In this document: positions 13,844-24,447 of the stretch, in pieces
Numbering within the stretch: position 1 is the first letter of the stretch
How the letters are laid out: each line of letters opens with the position of its first letter
Source of the DNA: an uncultured Pelagibacteraceae bacterium
GTDB lineage: Bacteria > Pseudomonadota > Alphaproteobacteria > Pelagibacterales > Pelagibacteraceae
Reading direction: 5' to 3'
Length of the DNA: 64,000 bases
NCBI GenBank assembly: GCA_902633585.1
Contig: CACPGZ010000004.1
Location: forward strand, 1 to 64,000
Notes under the pieces: model-generated
The model's database searches: none
What the model saw: only the letters and a program-made list of their open reading frames with translations
What the model was told of the DNA's origin: nothing
Position numbers and translations under genes: made by a program

Positions 13844-15610
13844 TTAGTTGAATTTAAAGCTCATGATATTTGAGCTTCCTGAGATAGCAGATTTATAGTG
13901 CTGTTCAGCTCTAGGAAGAACTTTATCAAAATAGAATTTAGCAGTATTTATTTTACTGTCATAAAATCTTCTATTTTCTTCATAATCTTTAAAACTTATG
14001 TTAAGGATTTTAACCCATGCAAAAGCTAATGATACATAACCCAGAGTTTTCAAGTAATCATTAGCAGCTGCGCTTACATCATCCTTATTAGTTTTAGCTT
14101 TCTCAATTGTCCATTCACTAAACTTTGAAAGAATGTCTATATAGTAATTAAATTGATCAAAAAACGGCTTCACTTTTTCACTATTTGAATTAGCTTCAGA
14201 TTTAATTAGGACTAAAAATTTATCGATTATATTACCATTTTTATTTGATAATTTTCTAAAAACTAAATCGGCTGCTTGGACTGAATTTGTTCCCTCGTAA
14301 ATCGGGGTAATCCTATTATCTCGATACAATTGCTCAATACCTTGATCTTTTGTATAACCATATCCGCCAAATATTTGCATAGCATCGCTAGTAATTTCCA
14401 TTCCCAAATCTGAAAATAAAGATTTTACAACTGGTGTCATTAATGACACCATGTCAGAAGCATCTTGCCTAATTTTTTGATCATCATGATTTAAGCTGAC
14501 TTCAGTTTGTTGTGACAACCAGAAACATAATGCTCTTTCTCCTTCGATAATTGATTTCATATTCAACAAAGTTTTTCTTATATCTGCATGTTCAATAATT
14601 GAATCAGCAATTCCGTTTTCTGATTTATTATTATTACTTTTTCCTTGCTTTCTATCTTTGGCATAACTTAATGAGTTCTGATAAGCAATTTCTGATATTC
14701 CCAAGCCTTGAATTCCAACAACTATTCTCTCTAAATTCATCATTGTAAACATTTGACTCAATCCCTTGTTTTTGGGACCAATCATAAAACCAGTTGCTTC
14801 ATCAAAATTTAAAACACATGTGGCTGAGCCTTTGATGCCCATTTTTGTTTCTATTGAACCTGTAGATATTCCATTTCTTGCACCGACAGTTCCGTCTTCC
14901 TTTACAACAAATTTTGGAACTAAAAATAAACTTATTCCTTTTGTTCCCTTAGGTGAGTCTGCTGCTCTTGCTATTACCAAATGAATAATATTTTCGGTTA
15001 AATCATGATCTCCCGAAGTAATAAATATTTTTTGACCTGTAATTTTATATGTGCCGTCTGGTTGTTCTAATGCTTTTGTCTTAAGTAAACCTAGATCTGT
15101 TCCACAAACTGGTTCAGTTAAACACATTGTACCACTCCATTTTCCCTCAACCATCTTAGGAAGAAATTTATTTTTTATTTCATCTGTTGCATGATGATGA
15201 ATACAATTATAAGCACCTAATGTTAATTCGCTATAAAGTTTAAATGCTAAACTAGCTGATGATATCATTTCATCAAAAAAAGCACTTACTGTTTTAGGCA
15301 TTCCTTGCCCACCATATTTTGGATCACATGATAGTGAGGTCCAGCCATCTTCAATATACTTTTGATAAACTTCCTTATAACCAGGGGGTGTTCTTACAAC
15401 TCCATTCTCTAATATAGCGGGTTTTTCATCTCCAGCTTTGGCAAGTGGTAAAATCAAATTTTGGTTTATTTTTGCCGCTTCTTCTAAAATATCTTTAACT
15501 AGATCTGGACTGACATCTTTATATTTTTCTAATTCATTATAATATTTATTGTCTCTTAGTTTCTCAAACAGAAACATCATATCTTCTACTGGTGCGGTAT
15601 AGCTTGGCAT
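13844..15610 (-). CDS. dmdC: acyl-CoA dehydrogenase family, probable 3-methylmercaptopropionyl-CoA dehydrogenase
   Basis: Long ACAD form (588 aa) with MCLTEPVCGTDLG, QIFGGYGYTKDQGIEQLYRDNRI, IYEGTNSVQA; adjacent to dmdB. Confidence 0.82.
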   Translation of the reverse strand: MPSYTAPVEDMMFLFEKLRDNKYYNELEKYKDVSPDLVKDILEEAAKINQNLILPLAKAGDEKPAILENGVVRTPPGYKEVYQKYIEDGWTSLSCDPKYGGQGMPKTVSAFFDEMISSASLAFKLYSELTLGAYNCIHHHATDEIKNKFLPKMVEGKWSGTMCLTEPVCGTDLGLLKTKALEQPDGTYKITGQKIFITSGDHDLTENIIHLVIARAADSPKGTKGISLFLVPKFVVKEDGTVGARNGISTGSIETKMGIKGSATCVLNFDEATGFMIGPKNKGLSQMFTMMNLERIVVGIQGLGISEIAYQNSLSYAKDRKQGKSNNNKSENGIADSIIEHADIRKTLLNMKSIIEGERALCFWLSQQTEVSLNHDDQKIRQDASDMVSLMTPVVKSLFSDLGMEITSDAMQIFGGYGYTKDQGIEQLYRDNRITPIYEGTNSVQAADLVFRKLSNKNGNIIDKFLVLIKSEANSNSEKVKPFFDQFNYYIDILSKFSEWTIEKAKTNKDDVSAAANDYLKTLGYVSLAFAWVKILNISFKDYEENRRFYDSKINTAKFYFDKVLPRAEQHYKSAISGSSNIMSFKFN

Positions 15611-15636
15611 ATGATCAGTTTAAGATAATTAATTAA

Positions 15637-16743
15637 TTATTGCAATTTTGAAATTATCGCATCTCCCATCTCAGAAGTTGAAACTTCTTTCATTCCTTCT
15701 GATAAAATATCTTTTGTTCTTAATCCATCATTTAATACATCTTGTACAGCTTTTTCTAAGACTTTGGCCTCTTTATCCAAATCTAGAGAATACCTTAGAG
15801 CCATAGCAAAGCTCAATACACTTGCAATAGGGTTTGCAATTCCTTTGCCAGCAATATCAGGTGCAGAACCATGTATAGGTTCGTACATTGCTCTCATTTC
15901 TCCGTCTTTATTTTTTGCGCCTAAAGATGCTGATGGAAGAAGTCCAAGAGACCCTGTCAACATTGATGCTTCATCCGATAACATATCACCAAAAAGGTTG
16001 TCGGTTAAAATGACGTCAAATTGTTTTGGATTTCTTACTAATTGCATAGCACAATTGTCTGCAAGCATATGGTTTAAATTCACATCTTTATAATCTTTAT
16101 CATGAAGTGCTTGAACTTCTTCTTTCCATAGTTGTCCTGCCTCCATTACATTTGATTTTTCACAAGATATAACTTTGTTTGATCTTTTTCTTGCTAAATC
16201 AAAAGCAATTCTCGCAACCCTAATGATTTCACTGCTTGTATAAGTGTGTGTATTAACACCTTTTCTTTCACCATTTTCTATAGGTTTGATTCCTCTTGGT
16301 TCACCGAAATAGACACCACCTGTTAACTCTCTAACAATCATTATATTTAATCCTGAAATTATTTCTGGTTTTAAAGTTGAGGCATCAACTAATTGTTTAA
16401 AACATATTGCTGGTCTTAGATTAGCAAAAAGTTTTAGTTCTTTTCTCAATTTTAATAATGCTCTTTCTGGTTTTTTATCAAACTCCACACTTTCCCACTT
16501 TGGTCCACCAACAGCACCTAGCATTATAACTCCACTCTCTAAAGCTTTGTAAAAAACCTCATCAGTAATAGGAGTTCCATGCTTATCATAAGAACAACCT
16601 CCAACTAGTTCTTCATCTGTCTCAAAACCTAAAGATTTTTTGTCATTAAACCAATTAATTATTTTTTTAACTTCTTCAGTGACTTCTGGACCAATCCCAT
16701 CTCCAGGTAACAGTAAAATTTTTTTTTTTTTAACTTTAATCAT
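15637..16743 (-). CDS. leuB: 3-isopropylmalate dehydrogenase
   Basis: [53 protein letters not shown]. Confidence 0.96.
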   Translation of the reverse strand: MIKVKKKKILLLPGDGIGPEVTEEVKKIINWFNDKKSLGFETDEELVGGCSYDKHGTPITDEVFYKALESGVIMLGAVGGPKWESVEFDKKPERALLKLRKELKLFANLRPAICFKQLVDASTLKPEIISGLNIMIVRELTGGVYFGEPRGIKPIENGERKGVNTHTYTSSEIIRVARIAFDLARKRSNKVISCEKSNVMEAGQLWKEEVQALHDKDYKDVNLNHMLADNCAMQLVRNPKQFDVILTDNLFGDMLSDEASMLTGSLGLLPSASLGAKNKDGEMRAMYEPIHGSAPDIAGKGIANPIASVLSFAMALRYSLDLDKEAKVLEKAVQDVLNDGLRTKDILSEGMKEVSTSEMGDAIISKLQ

Positions 16744-17341
16744 TAAATACCCATGGCTTTTTAATTTTCAAACCCTTTTCAAAACTTTCTATCTTATCCT
16801 TTTTTTCTAAAGACAATGCTATATCGTCCAGACCTTCTAATAGACACTTCTTTTTAAATGAATCTATCTTAAATTTTGTTTCATTATTTCCAAAAATAAT
16901 CTTTTCCTCTTTGAGGTCTATAAAAATTTCCTCTTTTCTTTTTGCATACTCTGATAACTCTTTGATTTTTTGATCATCAAGAATGATTGGTAAAATTCCA
17001 TTTTTAAAACAGTTATTATAAAAAATGTCTGCAAAACTTGAGCTTATCACACTAGTAATACCAAAATCTAATAATGCCCAAGGAGCATGCTCTCTAGAGG
17101 AACCACATCCAAAATTTTTTCCTGCAATTAAAATTTTTGAATTACTGTATGGTTTTTGATTTAAAACAAAATCATTTATTTCTTCACCATTGTCATCATA
17201 CCTCATCTCAAAAAATAAATTTTTTCCTAGTCCAGTCCTTTTAATTGTCTTCAAAAACTGTTTTGGAATAATCATATCTGTATCAATATTAACTATTGGT
17301 AGATATGCTGGTATACTCTTTAAAGTATTAAATTTTTGCAT
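16736..17341 (-). CDS. leuD: 3-isopropylmalate dehydratase small subunit
   Basis: [38 protein letters not shown]. Confidence 0.96.
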   Translation of the reverse strand: MQKFNTLKSIPAYLPIVNIDTDMIIPKQFLKTIKRTGLGKNLFFEMRYDDNGEEINDFVLNQKPYSNSKILIAGKNFGCGSSREHAPWALLDFGITSVISSSFADIFYNNCFKNGILPIILDDQKIKELSEYAKRKEEIFIDLKEEKIIFGNNETKFKIDSFKKKCLLEGLDDIALSLEKKDKIESFEKGLKIKKPWVFND

Positions 17342-17342
17342 A

Positions 17343-18746
17343 TTAATTTTGATATTTCCTTACATCGTCAAGATTTCCTGATATTGCTGCTGCAGCAGCC
17401 ATGCCAGGGCTAACTAAATGAGTTCTTCCACCTCTTCCTTGTCTACCTTCAAAATTTCTATTTGATGTAGAAGCACATCTCTCCTCTGGTTTTAATTTAT
17501 CTGCATTCATTGCTAAACACATCGAACAACCTGGCTCTCTCCATTCAAATCCTGACTTTACGAAAATTTTATCTAATCCTTCTTGCTCTGCTTGTTCTTT
17601 AACTAATCCTGACCCTGGTACAACCATCGCATGAACATGAGATGCTATTTTTTTATCTTTAAGAATTTTTGCGGCCTCTCTTAAATCTTCAATTCTACCA
17701 TTCGTGCAACTTCCAATAAAAACTTTATCAATCTTGATATCTTTAGCTGCCATATCTGGTCTTAAACCCATGTAACTTAAAGATCTCTCTAAAGAATTTT
17801 TTTTGTCCTCATCTTTCTCATTTTTTGGATTTGGTACTCTTTCATCTATTGTAATAACGTCCTGGGGTGATGTTCCCCAAGTTATCATTGGCGAAATTTC
17901 ATTTGCAGTTAAGTTCACCTCTTTGTCAAACTTAGCACCTTCATCGGTACTCAAATTTTTCCAGTTTTCTAAAGCGTTGTCCCAATCATTTCCTTTAGGA
18001 GACATTGGTCTTCCCTCTAAATATTTAAATATCTTTTCATCAGGAGCTATTAATCCTGCTCTTGCACCTCCCTCAATCGTCATATTGCAAATTGTCATTC
18101 TATTCTCAACGCTTAATGATTTAATTAGATCACCCGCGTATTCTATTACACAACCTGTTCCACCTGCAGTGCCTATTTTTCCAATTATTTGAAGAATTAC
18201 ATCTTTAGATGTGACACCTAGTGGCAATGTACCATTGACATTTATTCTAAAATTTTTAGCTTTTTTCTGTACTAAAGTTTGAGTTGCTAAAACATGCTCT
18301 ACCTCTGAAGTTCCAATACCAAATGCTAATGCACCAAATGCTCCATGTGTTGCTGTGTGACTATCACCACAAACAATAACTGTACCAGGTTGAGTAAAAC
18401 CTTGTTCGGGACCGGTAACATGAACGATTCCTTGCCTTTTATCATTCATTCCAAAAAGTTTAATACCAAATTCTTTACAATTAGATTCTAGAGTTTCAAC
18501 TTGAATTTTAGATTCATGGTCTGAAATACCTTTGGATCTATCAGTTGTTGGAACATTGTGATCCGCTACTGCTAGCGTTAAACTTGGATGTCTTACTTTG
18601 CGTTTAGAGTTTCTTAATCCTTCAAAAGCTTGTGGGCTAGTGACTTCATGAACTAAATGTCTATCAACAAACAACAGCGCTGTTCCATCTTCTTGTTGAT
18701 GAACTAAGTGCTCGTTCCAAATTTTATCGTAAAGAGTATTGGGCAT
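17343..18746 (-). CDS. leuC: 3-isopropylmalate dehydratase large subunit
   Basis: [60 protein letters not shown]. Confidence 0.97.
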   Translation of the reverse strand: MPNTLYDKIWNEHLVHQQEDGTALLFVDRHLVHEVTSPQAFEGLRNSKRKVRHPSLTLAVADHNVPTTDRSKGISDHESKIQVETLESNCKEFGIKLFGMNDKRQGIVHVTGPEQGFTQPGTVIVCGDSHTATHGAFGALAFGIGTSEVEHVLATQTLVQKKAKNFRINVNGTLPLGVTSKDVILQIIGKIGTAGGTGCVIEYAGDLIKSLSVENRMTICNMTIEGGARAGLIAPDEKIFKYLEGRPMSPKGNDWDNALENWKNLSTDEGAKFDKEVNLTANEISPMITWGTSPQDVITIDERVPNPKNEKDEDKKNSLERSLSYMGLRPDMAAKDIKIDKVFIGSCTNGRIEDLREAAKILKDKKIASHVHAMVVPGSGLVKEQAEQEGLDKIFVKSGFEWREPGCSMCLAMNADKLKPEERCASTSNRNFEGRQGRGGRTHLVSPGMAAAAAISGNLDDVRKYQN

Positions 18747-18757
18747 TGAGAAAAAAA

Positions 18758-19339
18758 TTATTTTTTTTCCTGTAAATTTTCAAGTTTTTTTTCGGTTTTA
18801 GGTGCTTCTTTTTTCATTTCTGTTTTTGGTGCCTCCTCTTTTTTAGGCTCGATTGTTGAGGTAGCCTCTTTTACAGATTCTGTTGCACTTTCCTTTGCTG
18901 GTGCTGGTGCTAGATTTTCCTCAGTAACAGTCTCGGGCTTAACATCGATATCAATACCAATCTTTTTTCTAATTTTTTCAGCAATCCTAGCAGATTTACC
19001 AGTCCTATCTCTCAAATAATAAAGTTTTGCTCTTCTTACTTTACCTGAACGAATTACTTTAATTGAGTCAATAACAGTTCCATACAACGGAAAAGTTCTT
19101 TCAACACCCTCGCCAAAGGATATTTTTCTAACAGTAAAAGATGAATTTATGTCCCTGCTTTTTTTAGCTATACAAACACCTTCGAAATACTGAATTCTTT
19201 CTTTTTTCCCCTCAGTAATTCTGACACCAACTTTAATAACATCACCAGGAAAAAAATTAGGGATTTTTTTTTCTGAAAGAATCTTTTTAACGTTACTTTG
19301 GTTGATTTCTTCTATTGTTTTCATTTTAATATTTAACAA
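18758..19339 (-). CDS. rplS: 50S ribosomal protein L19 with long charged C-terminal extension
   Basis: [62 protein letters not shown]; Lys/Glu/Pro/Ala-rich tail. Confidence 0.95.
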   Translation of the reverse strand: MLNIKMKTIEEINQSNVKKILSEKKIPNFFPGDVIKVGVRITEGKKERIQYFEGVCIAKKSRDINSSFTVRKISFGEGVERTFPLYGTVIDSIKVIRSGKVRRAKLYYLRDRTGKSARIAEKIRKKIGIDIDVKPETVTEENLAPAPAKESATESVKEATSTIEPKKEEAPKTEMKKEAPKTEKKLENLQEKK

Positions 19340-19340
19340 A

Positions 19341-20027
19341 TTAATTTTTTTTATATTTTTGCCACAAATCCGGTCTTCGGTCGCGTGTTATAGCCTCAGA
19401 TTGAGATAAACGCCAGTCTTTAATTTTAGCGTGATCACCAGATAATAACACATTTGGCACTAATTTATCCTCCCAAATTTGTGGTTTCGTATATTGTGGA
19501 TACTCCAAAAGACCATTTCTAAAAGTTTCCTCATTAGCAGATTTGTCGTTGCCTAAAACTCCAGGTAAAAGTCTTAATATACTATCAAGAACTACAAGTG
19601 CTGCAGTTTCTCCACCTGATAATATATAGTCTCCTATACTTATCTCCTCAATATTTCTTGTAGATAATACTCTTTCATCAACACCCTCAAAGTGCCCACA
19701 AATTAGAGAAAACGATTTTTCTAATGATAAATCTTGAGCAAGTTTTTGATTAAACACTTTACCTTTAGGTGAAAGATATAAAATTCTATCTCCCTTATTA
19801 ACGTTTTTATCAATAGATTTTGCTAAGACGTCTGGTTTAAGTAACATACCAGTTCCACCACCATAAGGAGTATCATCCACCGTTTTATGTCTATCTGTTG
19901 CTGCATCTCTTATATTTATTACATTCAAACTCCACAATTTTTTTGACATCGCTTTTCCATAAAGTCCTTTGCCTAAAGGCCCAGGAAAAATATCTGGATA
20001 AAGTGTAAATACTTGAGCATGCAACAT
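19341..20027 (-). CDS. trmD: tRNA (guanine37-N1)-methyltransferase
   Basis: [52 protein letters not shown]. Confidence 0.96.
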   Translation of the reverse strand: MLHAQVFTLYPDIFPGPLGKGLYGKAMSKKLWSLNVINIRDAATDRHKTVDDTPYGGGTGMLLKPDVLAKSIDKNVNKGDRILYLSPKGKVFNQKLAQDLSLEKSFSLICGHFEGVDERVLSTRNIEEISIGDYILSGGETAALVVLDSILRLLPGVLGNDKSANEETFRNGLLEYPQYTKPQIWEDKLVPNVLLSGDHAKIKDWRLSQSEAITRDRRPDLWQKYKKN

Positions 20028-20041
20028 TAATATCCTTTACC

Positions 20042-20569
20042 TTATTTCTTTTCCTCTTTTGGAGCATCTGCTTTTGGAGCTTCTGCTTTTGGAGCTTCCT
20101 CTTTTTTAGCTTCTACTTTTGGAGCTTCCTCTTTTTTAGCTTCTGCTTTTGGAGCTTCCTCTTTTTTAGCTTCTGCTTTTGGAGCTTCCTCTTTTTTTGC
20201 TTCTACAGCTGGAGCAGCATCTGCCTTCGGAGACTCTTCCTTTTTAGTCTCTTCCGAACCTTCTTTTTTTCTATCTTTTTTTGGAATTGCTTTTTGTGGG
20301 TTATTTCCATTAGCAGGCATGGGCATCAATTCATTCTCCCCTAAAATTCTAGCTACTCTTGTTGTAGGTTGTGCACCTTGACCAAGCCAGTATTTTATTC
20401 TCTCAGCCTCTAATCCAATTCTTTCCTTTTTTTCTTTTGGTAACAGTGGATTAAAAAAACCTACTTTCTCTATAAATCTGCCATCTCTAGCAAATCGACT
20501 GTCGGCTACAACAACCTTGTAAACGGGTCTCTTTTTTGTGCCACCCCTAGATAATCTTAATTTTAACAT
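20042..20569 (-). CDS. rpsP: 30S ribosomal protein S16 with [10 protein letters not shown]-type repeat extension
   Basis: [41 protein letters not shown], then a tandem-repeat tail. Confidence 0.95.
   Translation of the reverse strand: MLKLRLSRGGTKKRPVYKVVVADSRFARDGRFIEKVGFFNPLLPKEKKERIGLEAERIKYWLGQGAQPTTRVARILGENELMPMPANGNNPQKAIPKKDRKKEGSEETKKEESPKADAAPAVEAKKEEAPKAEAKKEEAPKAEAKKEEAPKVEAKKEEAPKAEAPKADAPKEEKK
20071..20200 (-). repeat. ~30-bp tandem repeat within rpsP encoding [20 protein letters not shown] decapeptides
   Basis: Repeated unit gcttcctcttttttagcttctgcttttgga read directly on the plus strand; boundaries approximate. Confidence 0.85.
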
Positions 20570-20580
20570 CTACTCTCCTT

Positions 20581-21939
20581 TTATTTTAATTGATTAAATA
20601 ATTCTGGTGGTATTCCTTTATCAGACATACCTTTCAGATTTCCTTTTGACATCTTTTTCATCATTTCAGACATCATTTTAAATTGTTTCAACAATTTATT
20701 GATAGTGGCTGGATTAGTGCCTGAACCATTAGCAATTCTTTTTTTTCTAGAACCATCAATTATTTTTGGGTTCTCTCTTTCTTTTATTGTCATTGATAAA
20801 ATTATAGCTTCGTTTTTTGTAATAACACTCTCATCAATACCAGCTGCATCCATTTGAGATTTCACTTTTGAAACTCCTGGCATAAAAGACATGATGCCTT
20901 CGATCCCTCCCATTTTTTTCATTTGTCTCAATTGAGTCAAATAATCTTGCATTGAGAATTGTCCTTTTTTTAAGTTTTCCTCTGTTTTTTTTATATTTTC
21001 TTCTCCAAGATCTTGAGCTGCTTTTTCAACAAGAGAAACGATATCTCCCATTCCAAGAATTCTATTTGCAATTCTATCTGGATGAAAAACTTCAAGATTC
21101 TCAATCTTTTCACCAATACCTAAAAATTTTATTGGAACCTGTGAAACAAATTTCATACTTACGGCAGCTCCACCTCTCGCATCACCATCCGCTCTTGTTA
21201 AAATAATTCCAGATAAATTTATTGTATTATTAAATTCTTTTGCTACTGATGCAGCTACTTGTCCAGTGAGCGAGTCAGCAACTAAAAACGTCTCTGCTGG
21301 TTTGATGGTATTTTCAATTTGTTTAATTTCACTCATCATCTGCAAATCTATTTGTGTTCTCCCGGCAGTATCGAATAAAATAATATCAGCACCACTCAAA
21401 TTTGCTGCACTAATTGCTCTTTGACAAATATCACCGGGTTGTTGACCTTCAATTATTGGAAGAGTTAATATATTGTTTTGTTCACCCAAAAATTTTAACT
21501 GATCTTGAGCTGCTGGTCTGTAAATATCTAAACTGACCATCATTACTTTCTTTTTCTTTGTATTCTCTAAATATCTCGCAAGTTTAGCTGTTGTGGTAGT
21601 TTTACCGGAACCTTGTAACCCAACCAACATCATTGGCACTGGTGGAACTGCGTTTAAATTTACATCATTATTTTTTTCACCTAAAAGATTAACTAATTCA
21701 TCATAAACAATCTTTACCACCATATCACCAGGTGATGTTGATCTAATAATTTCTTGACCTAAGGCTTTTGGTTTGACTTTTTCAATAAAATCCTTAGCAA
21801 CTTCAAGGGACACATCGGCTTCTAATAAAGCCTGTTTTATTCCTCTTAATCCTTCATCAACCTGATTTTCATCAAGTGATGGGGCTTTTTTTAAAGAGGA
21901 AAAAACTTCCTCAAATTTATTTGTTAAATTTTCAAACAT
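20581..21939 (-). CDS. ffh: signal recognition particle protein
   Basis: MFENLTNKFEEVFSSL start (cat 21937-21939; the listed ORF extends 9 codons upstream into a structured leader), GLQGSGKTTTTAKLA, LDIYRPAAQDQL, M-domain at C-term. Confidence 0.95.
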   Translation of the reverse strand: MFENLTNKFEEVFSSLKKAPSLDENQVDEGLRGIKQALLEADVSLEVAKDFIEKVKPKALGQEIIRSTSPGDMVVKIVYDELVNLLGEKNNDVNLNAVPPVPMMLVGLQGSGKTTTTAKLARYLENTKKKKVMMVSLDIYRPAAQDQLKFLGEQNNILTLPIIEGQQPGDICQRAISAANLSGADIILFDTAGRTQIDLQMMSEIKQIENTIKPAETFLVADSLTGQVAASVAKEFNNTINLSGIILTRADGDARGGAAVSMKFVSQVPIKFLGIGEKIENLEVFHPDRIANRILGMGDIVSLVEKAAQDLGEENIKKTEENLKKGQFSMQDYLTQLRQMKKMGGIEGIMSFMPGVSKVKSQMDAAGIDESVITKNEAIILSMTIKERENPKIIDGSRKKRIANGSGTNPATINKLLKQFKMMSEMMKKMSKGNLKGMSDKGIPPELFNQLK

Positions 21940-21952
21940 ATTTATTACACAC

Positions 21953-22048
21953 AGCAGTAATCTCACTAGTGGGCGAACCCTCGCTGACTAGTGTCGATCT
22001 CTTTGTTTCCAAAGACACCGCAAATTTAACGTTTTTGCGGAAACTGCC
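21953..22048 (-). ncRNA. structured leader RNA candidate upstream of ffh (multi-stem junction)
   Basis: On the minus strand: outer GGCAGU(22048-22043)/ACUGCU(21958-21953); CCGCAAA(22040-22034)/UUUGCGG(22024-22018); UCUUUG-GAAA-CAAAGA(22015-22000); CACUAGU(21993-21987)/ACUAGUG(21970-21964) enclosing GGG-UUCG-CCC. Confidence 0.72.
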
Positions 22049-22100
22049 ACAAACTATAATAGAGGTTCAAAAAGTCAATAAATAAGTTAAATAACTATAT

Positions 22101-22925
22101 ATGGACTTCAAAGCTTTTAAAATGGACGGATTGGGCAATGATTTTGTAATAATCGATAATAGAGAAAAAATTACAAATTTAACGAAAGATCAGATAGTTA
22201 AAATTTGCGACAGAAATTTTGTTGGCTGTGATCAATTGATATTTATTGATCCAGATAGTTCTACAGATGCAAGATTAAGATTTTTTAATTCGGATGGAGG
22301 AGAGTCTGGAGCATGTGGAAATGGTACAAGATGTGTTGCAAATTTAATTTCAGATGAAAAAAATAAAAAATATATAATTTTAAATACACTATCTGGAAAA
22401 TTAAAATCTGAAATTTTAGAAAAAAAAATTGTTACAACAGAAATTGGTAAAGCGAAGTTAAAATGGAATGAAATACCTTTATCAAAAGAAATGGATACAA
22501 AAAACTTAAATATCAAAATTATTGATACAAATAATAATGAGTATTTAGGTGGCACTGCAATTAATGTGGGTAATCCACATATTGTTTTTTTTGTTAAAAA
22601 GATTGAAGATTTTAATATAGAGAGAATTGGCCCTGAGATAGAGTGTCATGAAATCTTCCCAGAAAAATGTAACGTAACAATTGCACAAATTTTTAATAAA
22701 AATTTGATAAAAGCAAAAGTTTGGGAAAGAGGAGCTGGTCTTACTAAAGCGTGTGGGACTGCAGCGTGTGCTGCAGCATATGCTGGTAAATTAAATAATC
22801 TTACAGAAGATAAAACTGATATAGAGTTTTCAACTGGTAAATTATCAATTTCAATAGATGAAAATAATTCTATTCATATGAAAGGACCTGTCTCAGATAT
22901 TAAGGAAATAAAAATAAAATTATAA
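22101..22925 (+). CDS. dapF: diaminopimelate epimerase
   Basis: FKMDGLGNDFVIIDNR, GNGTRCVANL, WERGAGLTKACGTAACAAA. Confidence 0.96.
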   Translation: MDFKAFKMDGLGNDFVIIDNREKITNLTKDQIVKICDRNFVGCDQLIFIDPDSSTDARLRFFNSDGGESGACGNGTRCVANLISDEKNKKYIILNTLSGKLKSEILEKKIVTTEIGKAKLKWNEIPLSKEMDTKNLNIKIIDTNNNEYLGGTAINVGNPHIVFFVKKIEDFNIERIGPEIECHEIFPEKCNVTIAQIFNKNLIKAKVWERGAGLTKACGTAACAAAYAGKLNNLTEDKTDIEFSTGKLSISIDENNSIHMKGPVSDIKEIKIKL

Positions 22926-23842
22926 TGGGTATCTTTGATAAATTTAAAATTGGATTTAAAAAAAGTGCATCCACATTCACATCTGGGCTTAAGGAGATAA
23001 TTGTTAAAAAGGAAATTAATGACAAAAATTTAGATAAAGTTGAGGAATTTTTAATTCAATCAGATGTGGGCGTTGAAGCTGCATCTGAAATAAAAGAAAT
23101 AATTTCTAAGAAAAAAATTGATCCTAATAAAGATTTATCTAATGAAATAAAGTCTGTTTTAAAAGAATATATAATTTCTCTAATGGAACCTTTGGAAAAT
23201 AAAACTTTTTTTGAAAAAAAAGAAGAGCTCAATGCAACCTTAATTTCGGGCGTAAACGGTGTCGGTAAAACAACAACTATAGGGAAAATAGGAAAAATAT
23301 TGAAAACTAATGGTAATAAAGTTGTATTTGCAGCTTCAGATACTTTTCGTGCTGCTGCAATTGAACAATTAGAAAATTGGGCAAATAAAGTAGGAGTTAA
23401 AATAATAAAATCGTCTCAAGGAGCTGATCCAGCCTCAGTAGCTTTTAAGGCAGTAGATGAAGCTATTAAAAATAACTTTAACCAAGTTTTAATAGATACT
23501 GCGGGCAGACTTCAAAATAAAAAAAATTTAATGGAAGAATACAAAAAAATAGCAAATGTCACAAAAAAAATTGATCCCAACGCACCTCATAATGTTATTT
23601 TAGTTTTAGATGCAACCTCAGGACAAAATGTATTAAATCAAGTCGAAGAATTTAATAAAATTATCCCAATAACAGGTATTGTCATGACAAAATTAGATGG
23701 CACAGCCAAAGGTGGAATTTTGTTAGCGTTAGCAAAAAGATATGAGATTCCAATAATTGCACTAGGCTTAGGTGAAAAAGAGGACGATTTACAGTTATTT
23801 GAAGCAGAAAAATTTGCTGAAGCCTTTACTCAAATTAATTGA
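22925..23842 (+). CDS. ftsY: signal recognition particle receptor
   Basis: SGVNGVGKTTTIGKIGK, ASDTFRAAAIEQLENWA, TKLDGTAKGGILL. Confidence 0.96.
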   Translation: MGIFDKFKIGFKKSASTFTSGLKEIIVKKEINDKNLDKVEEFLIQSDVGVEAASEIKEIISKKKIDPNKDLSNEIKSVLKEYIISLMEPLENKTFFEKKEELNATLISGVNGVGKTTTIGKIGKILKTNGNKVVFAASDTFRAAAIEQLENWANKVGVKIIKSSQGADPASVAFKAVDEAIKNNFNQVLIDTAGRLQNKKNLMEEYKKIANVTKKIDPNAPHNVILVLDATSGQNVLNQVEEFNKIIPITGIVMTKLDGTAKGGILLALAKRYEIPIIALGLGEKEDDLQLFEAEKFAEAFTQIN

Positions 23843-24398
23843 TTAAATTGCTGGAGATCAAAGGTTTATAGATATTACATTTGTAATTATCATCAAATTT
23901 ATAATGACCACAATCTTTAGAAAATGAAGAGATAATAAAATCAAATTTACCAGTTGTAGGATAAAGTTCTAGTTTTTTGCTGCTGATATCATATTTAAAA
24001 TTAGCATTTAAACTTTTCACAGCACTAATCATTACCAGTGTTTTGTCATCTTTTAATAAATAATATGCAAAGTCATCTGGAAATACTGGAAAATCATATT
24101 CTTGTAAAAAATATTTAGCTTTTGACGGAAACCACTCATAAGAAATTAAAGGTGAAGAAGACTTTGTTAAATGATTATAAATATAAAGATCTTTAGGATA
24201 ATCATTTATATAATTACTATTTTCGCCTCTAGCTAAGATAGATTTTTCTCTACCTTTAAAATATAAGCTAAACTCTTTGTTGTGTGAGTCCATATGATCT
24301 ATATGGAATAAATCATCTGGTTGAAAAAATTCATCTTGTGAATAGGCGTTCGTAATAAGAATAGTGACTACAATTAATAAAAAAGATAATTTATTCAT
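23835..24398 (-). CDS. secreted hypothetical protein
   Basis: ORF of 187 aa with N-terminal signal-peptide-like MNKLSFLLIVVTILITNAYS; no family recognised. Confidence 0.65.
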   Translation of the reverse strand: MNKLSFLLIVVTILITNAYSQDEFFQPDDLFHIDHMDSHNKEFSLYFKGREKSILARGENSNYINDYPKDLYIYNHLTKSSSPLISYEWFPSKAKYFLQEYDFPVFPDDFAYYLLKDDKTLVMISAVKSLNANFKYDISSKKLELYPTTGKFDFIISSFSKDCGHYKFDDNYKCNIYKPLISSNLIN

Positions 24399-24447
24399 TA
24401 TCTCACAATAAAATTAAATTCTGAAGTATATTTGTTGAGATTGTGGC

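Noticed and set aside
17803-18192. 129-aa plus-strand ORF opposite leuC
   Set aside because: Antisense to the leuC core; no independent coding evidence.
20071-20200. CRISPR-like repeat array
   Set aside because: Regular 30-bp repeats are in-frame, contiguous, have no unique spacers, and encode the S16 tail.
21940-22100. 4.5S SRP RNA next to ffh
   Set aside because: The region is structured but lacks the GGAAGxAGC-type SRP RNA tetraloop/internal-loop core, so it is reported as a leader candidate instead.
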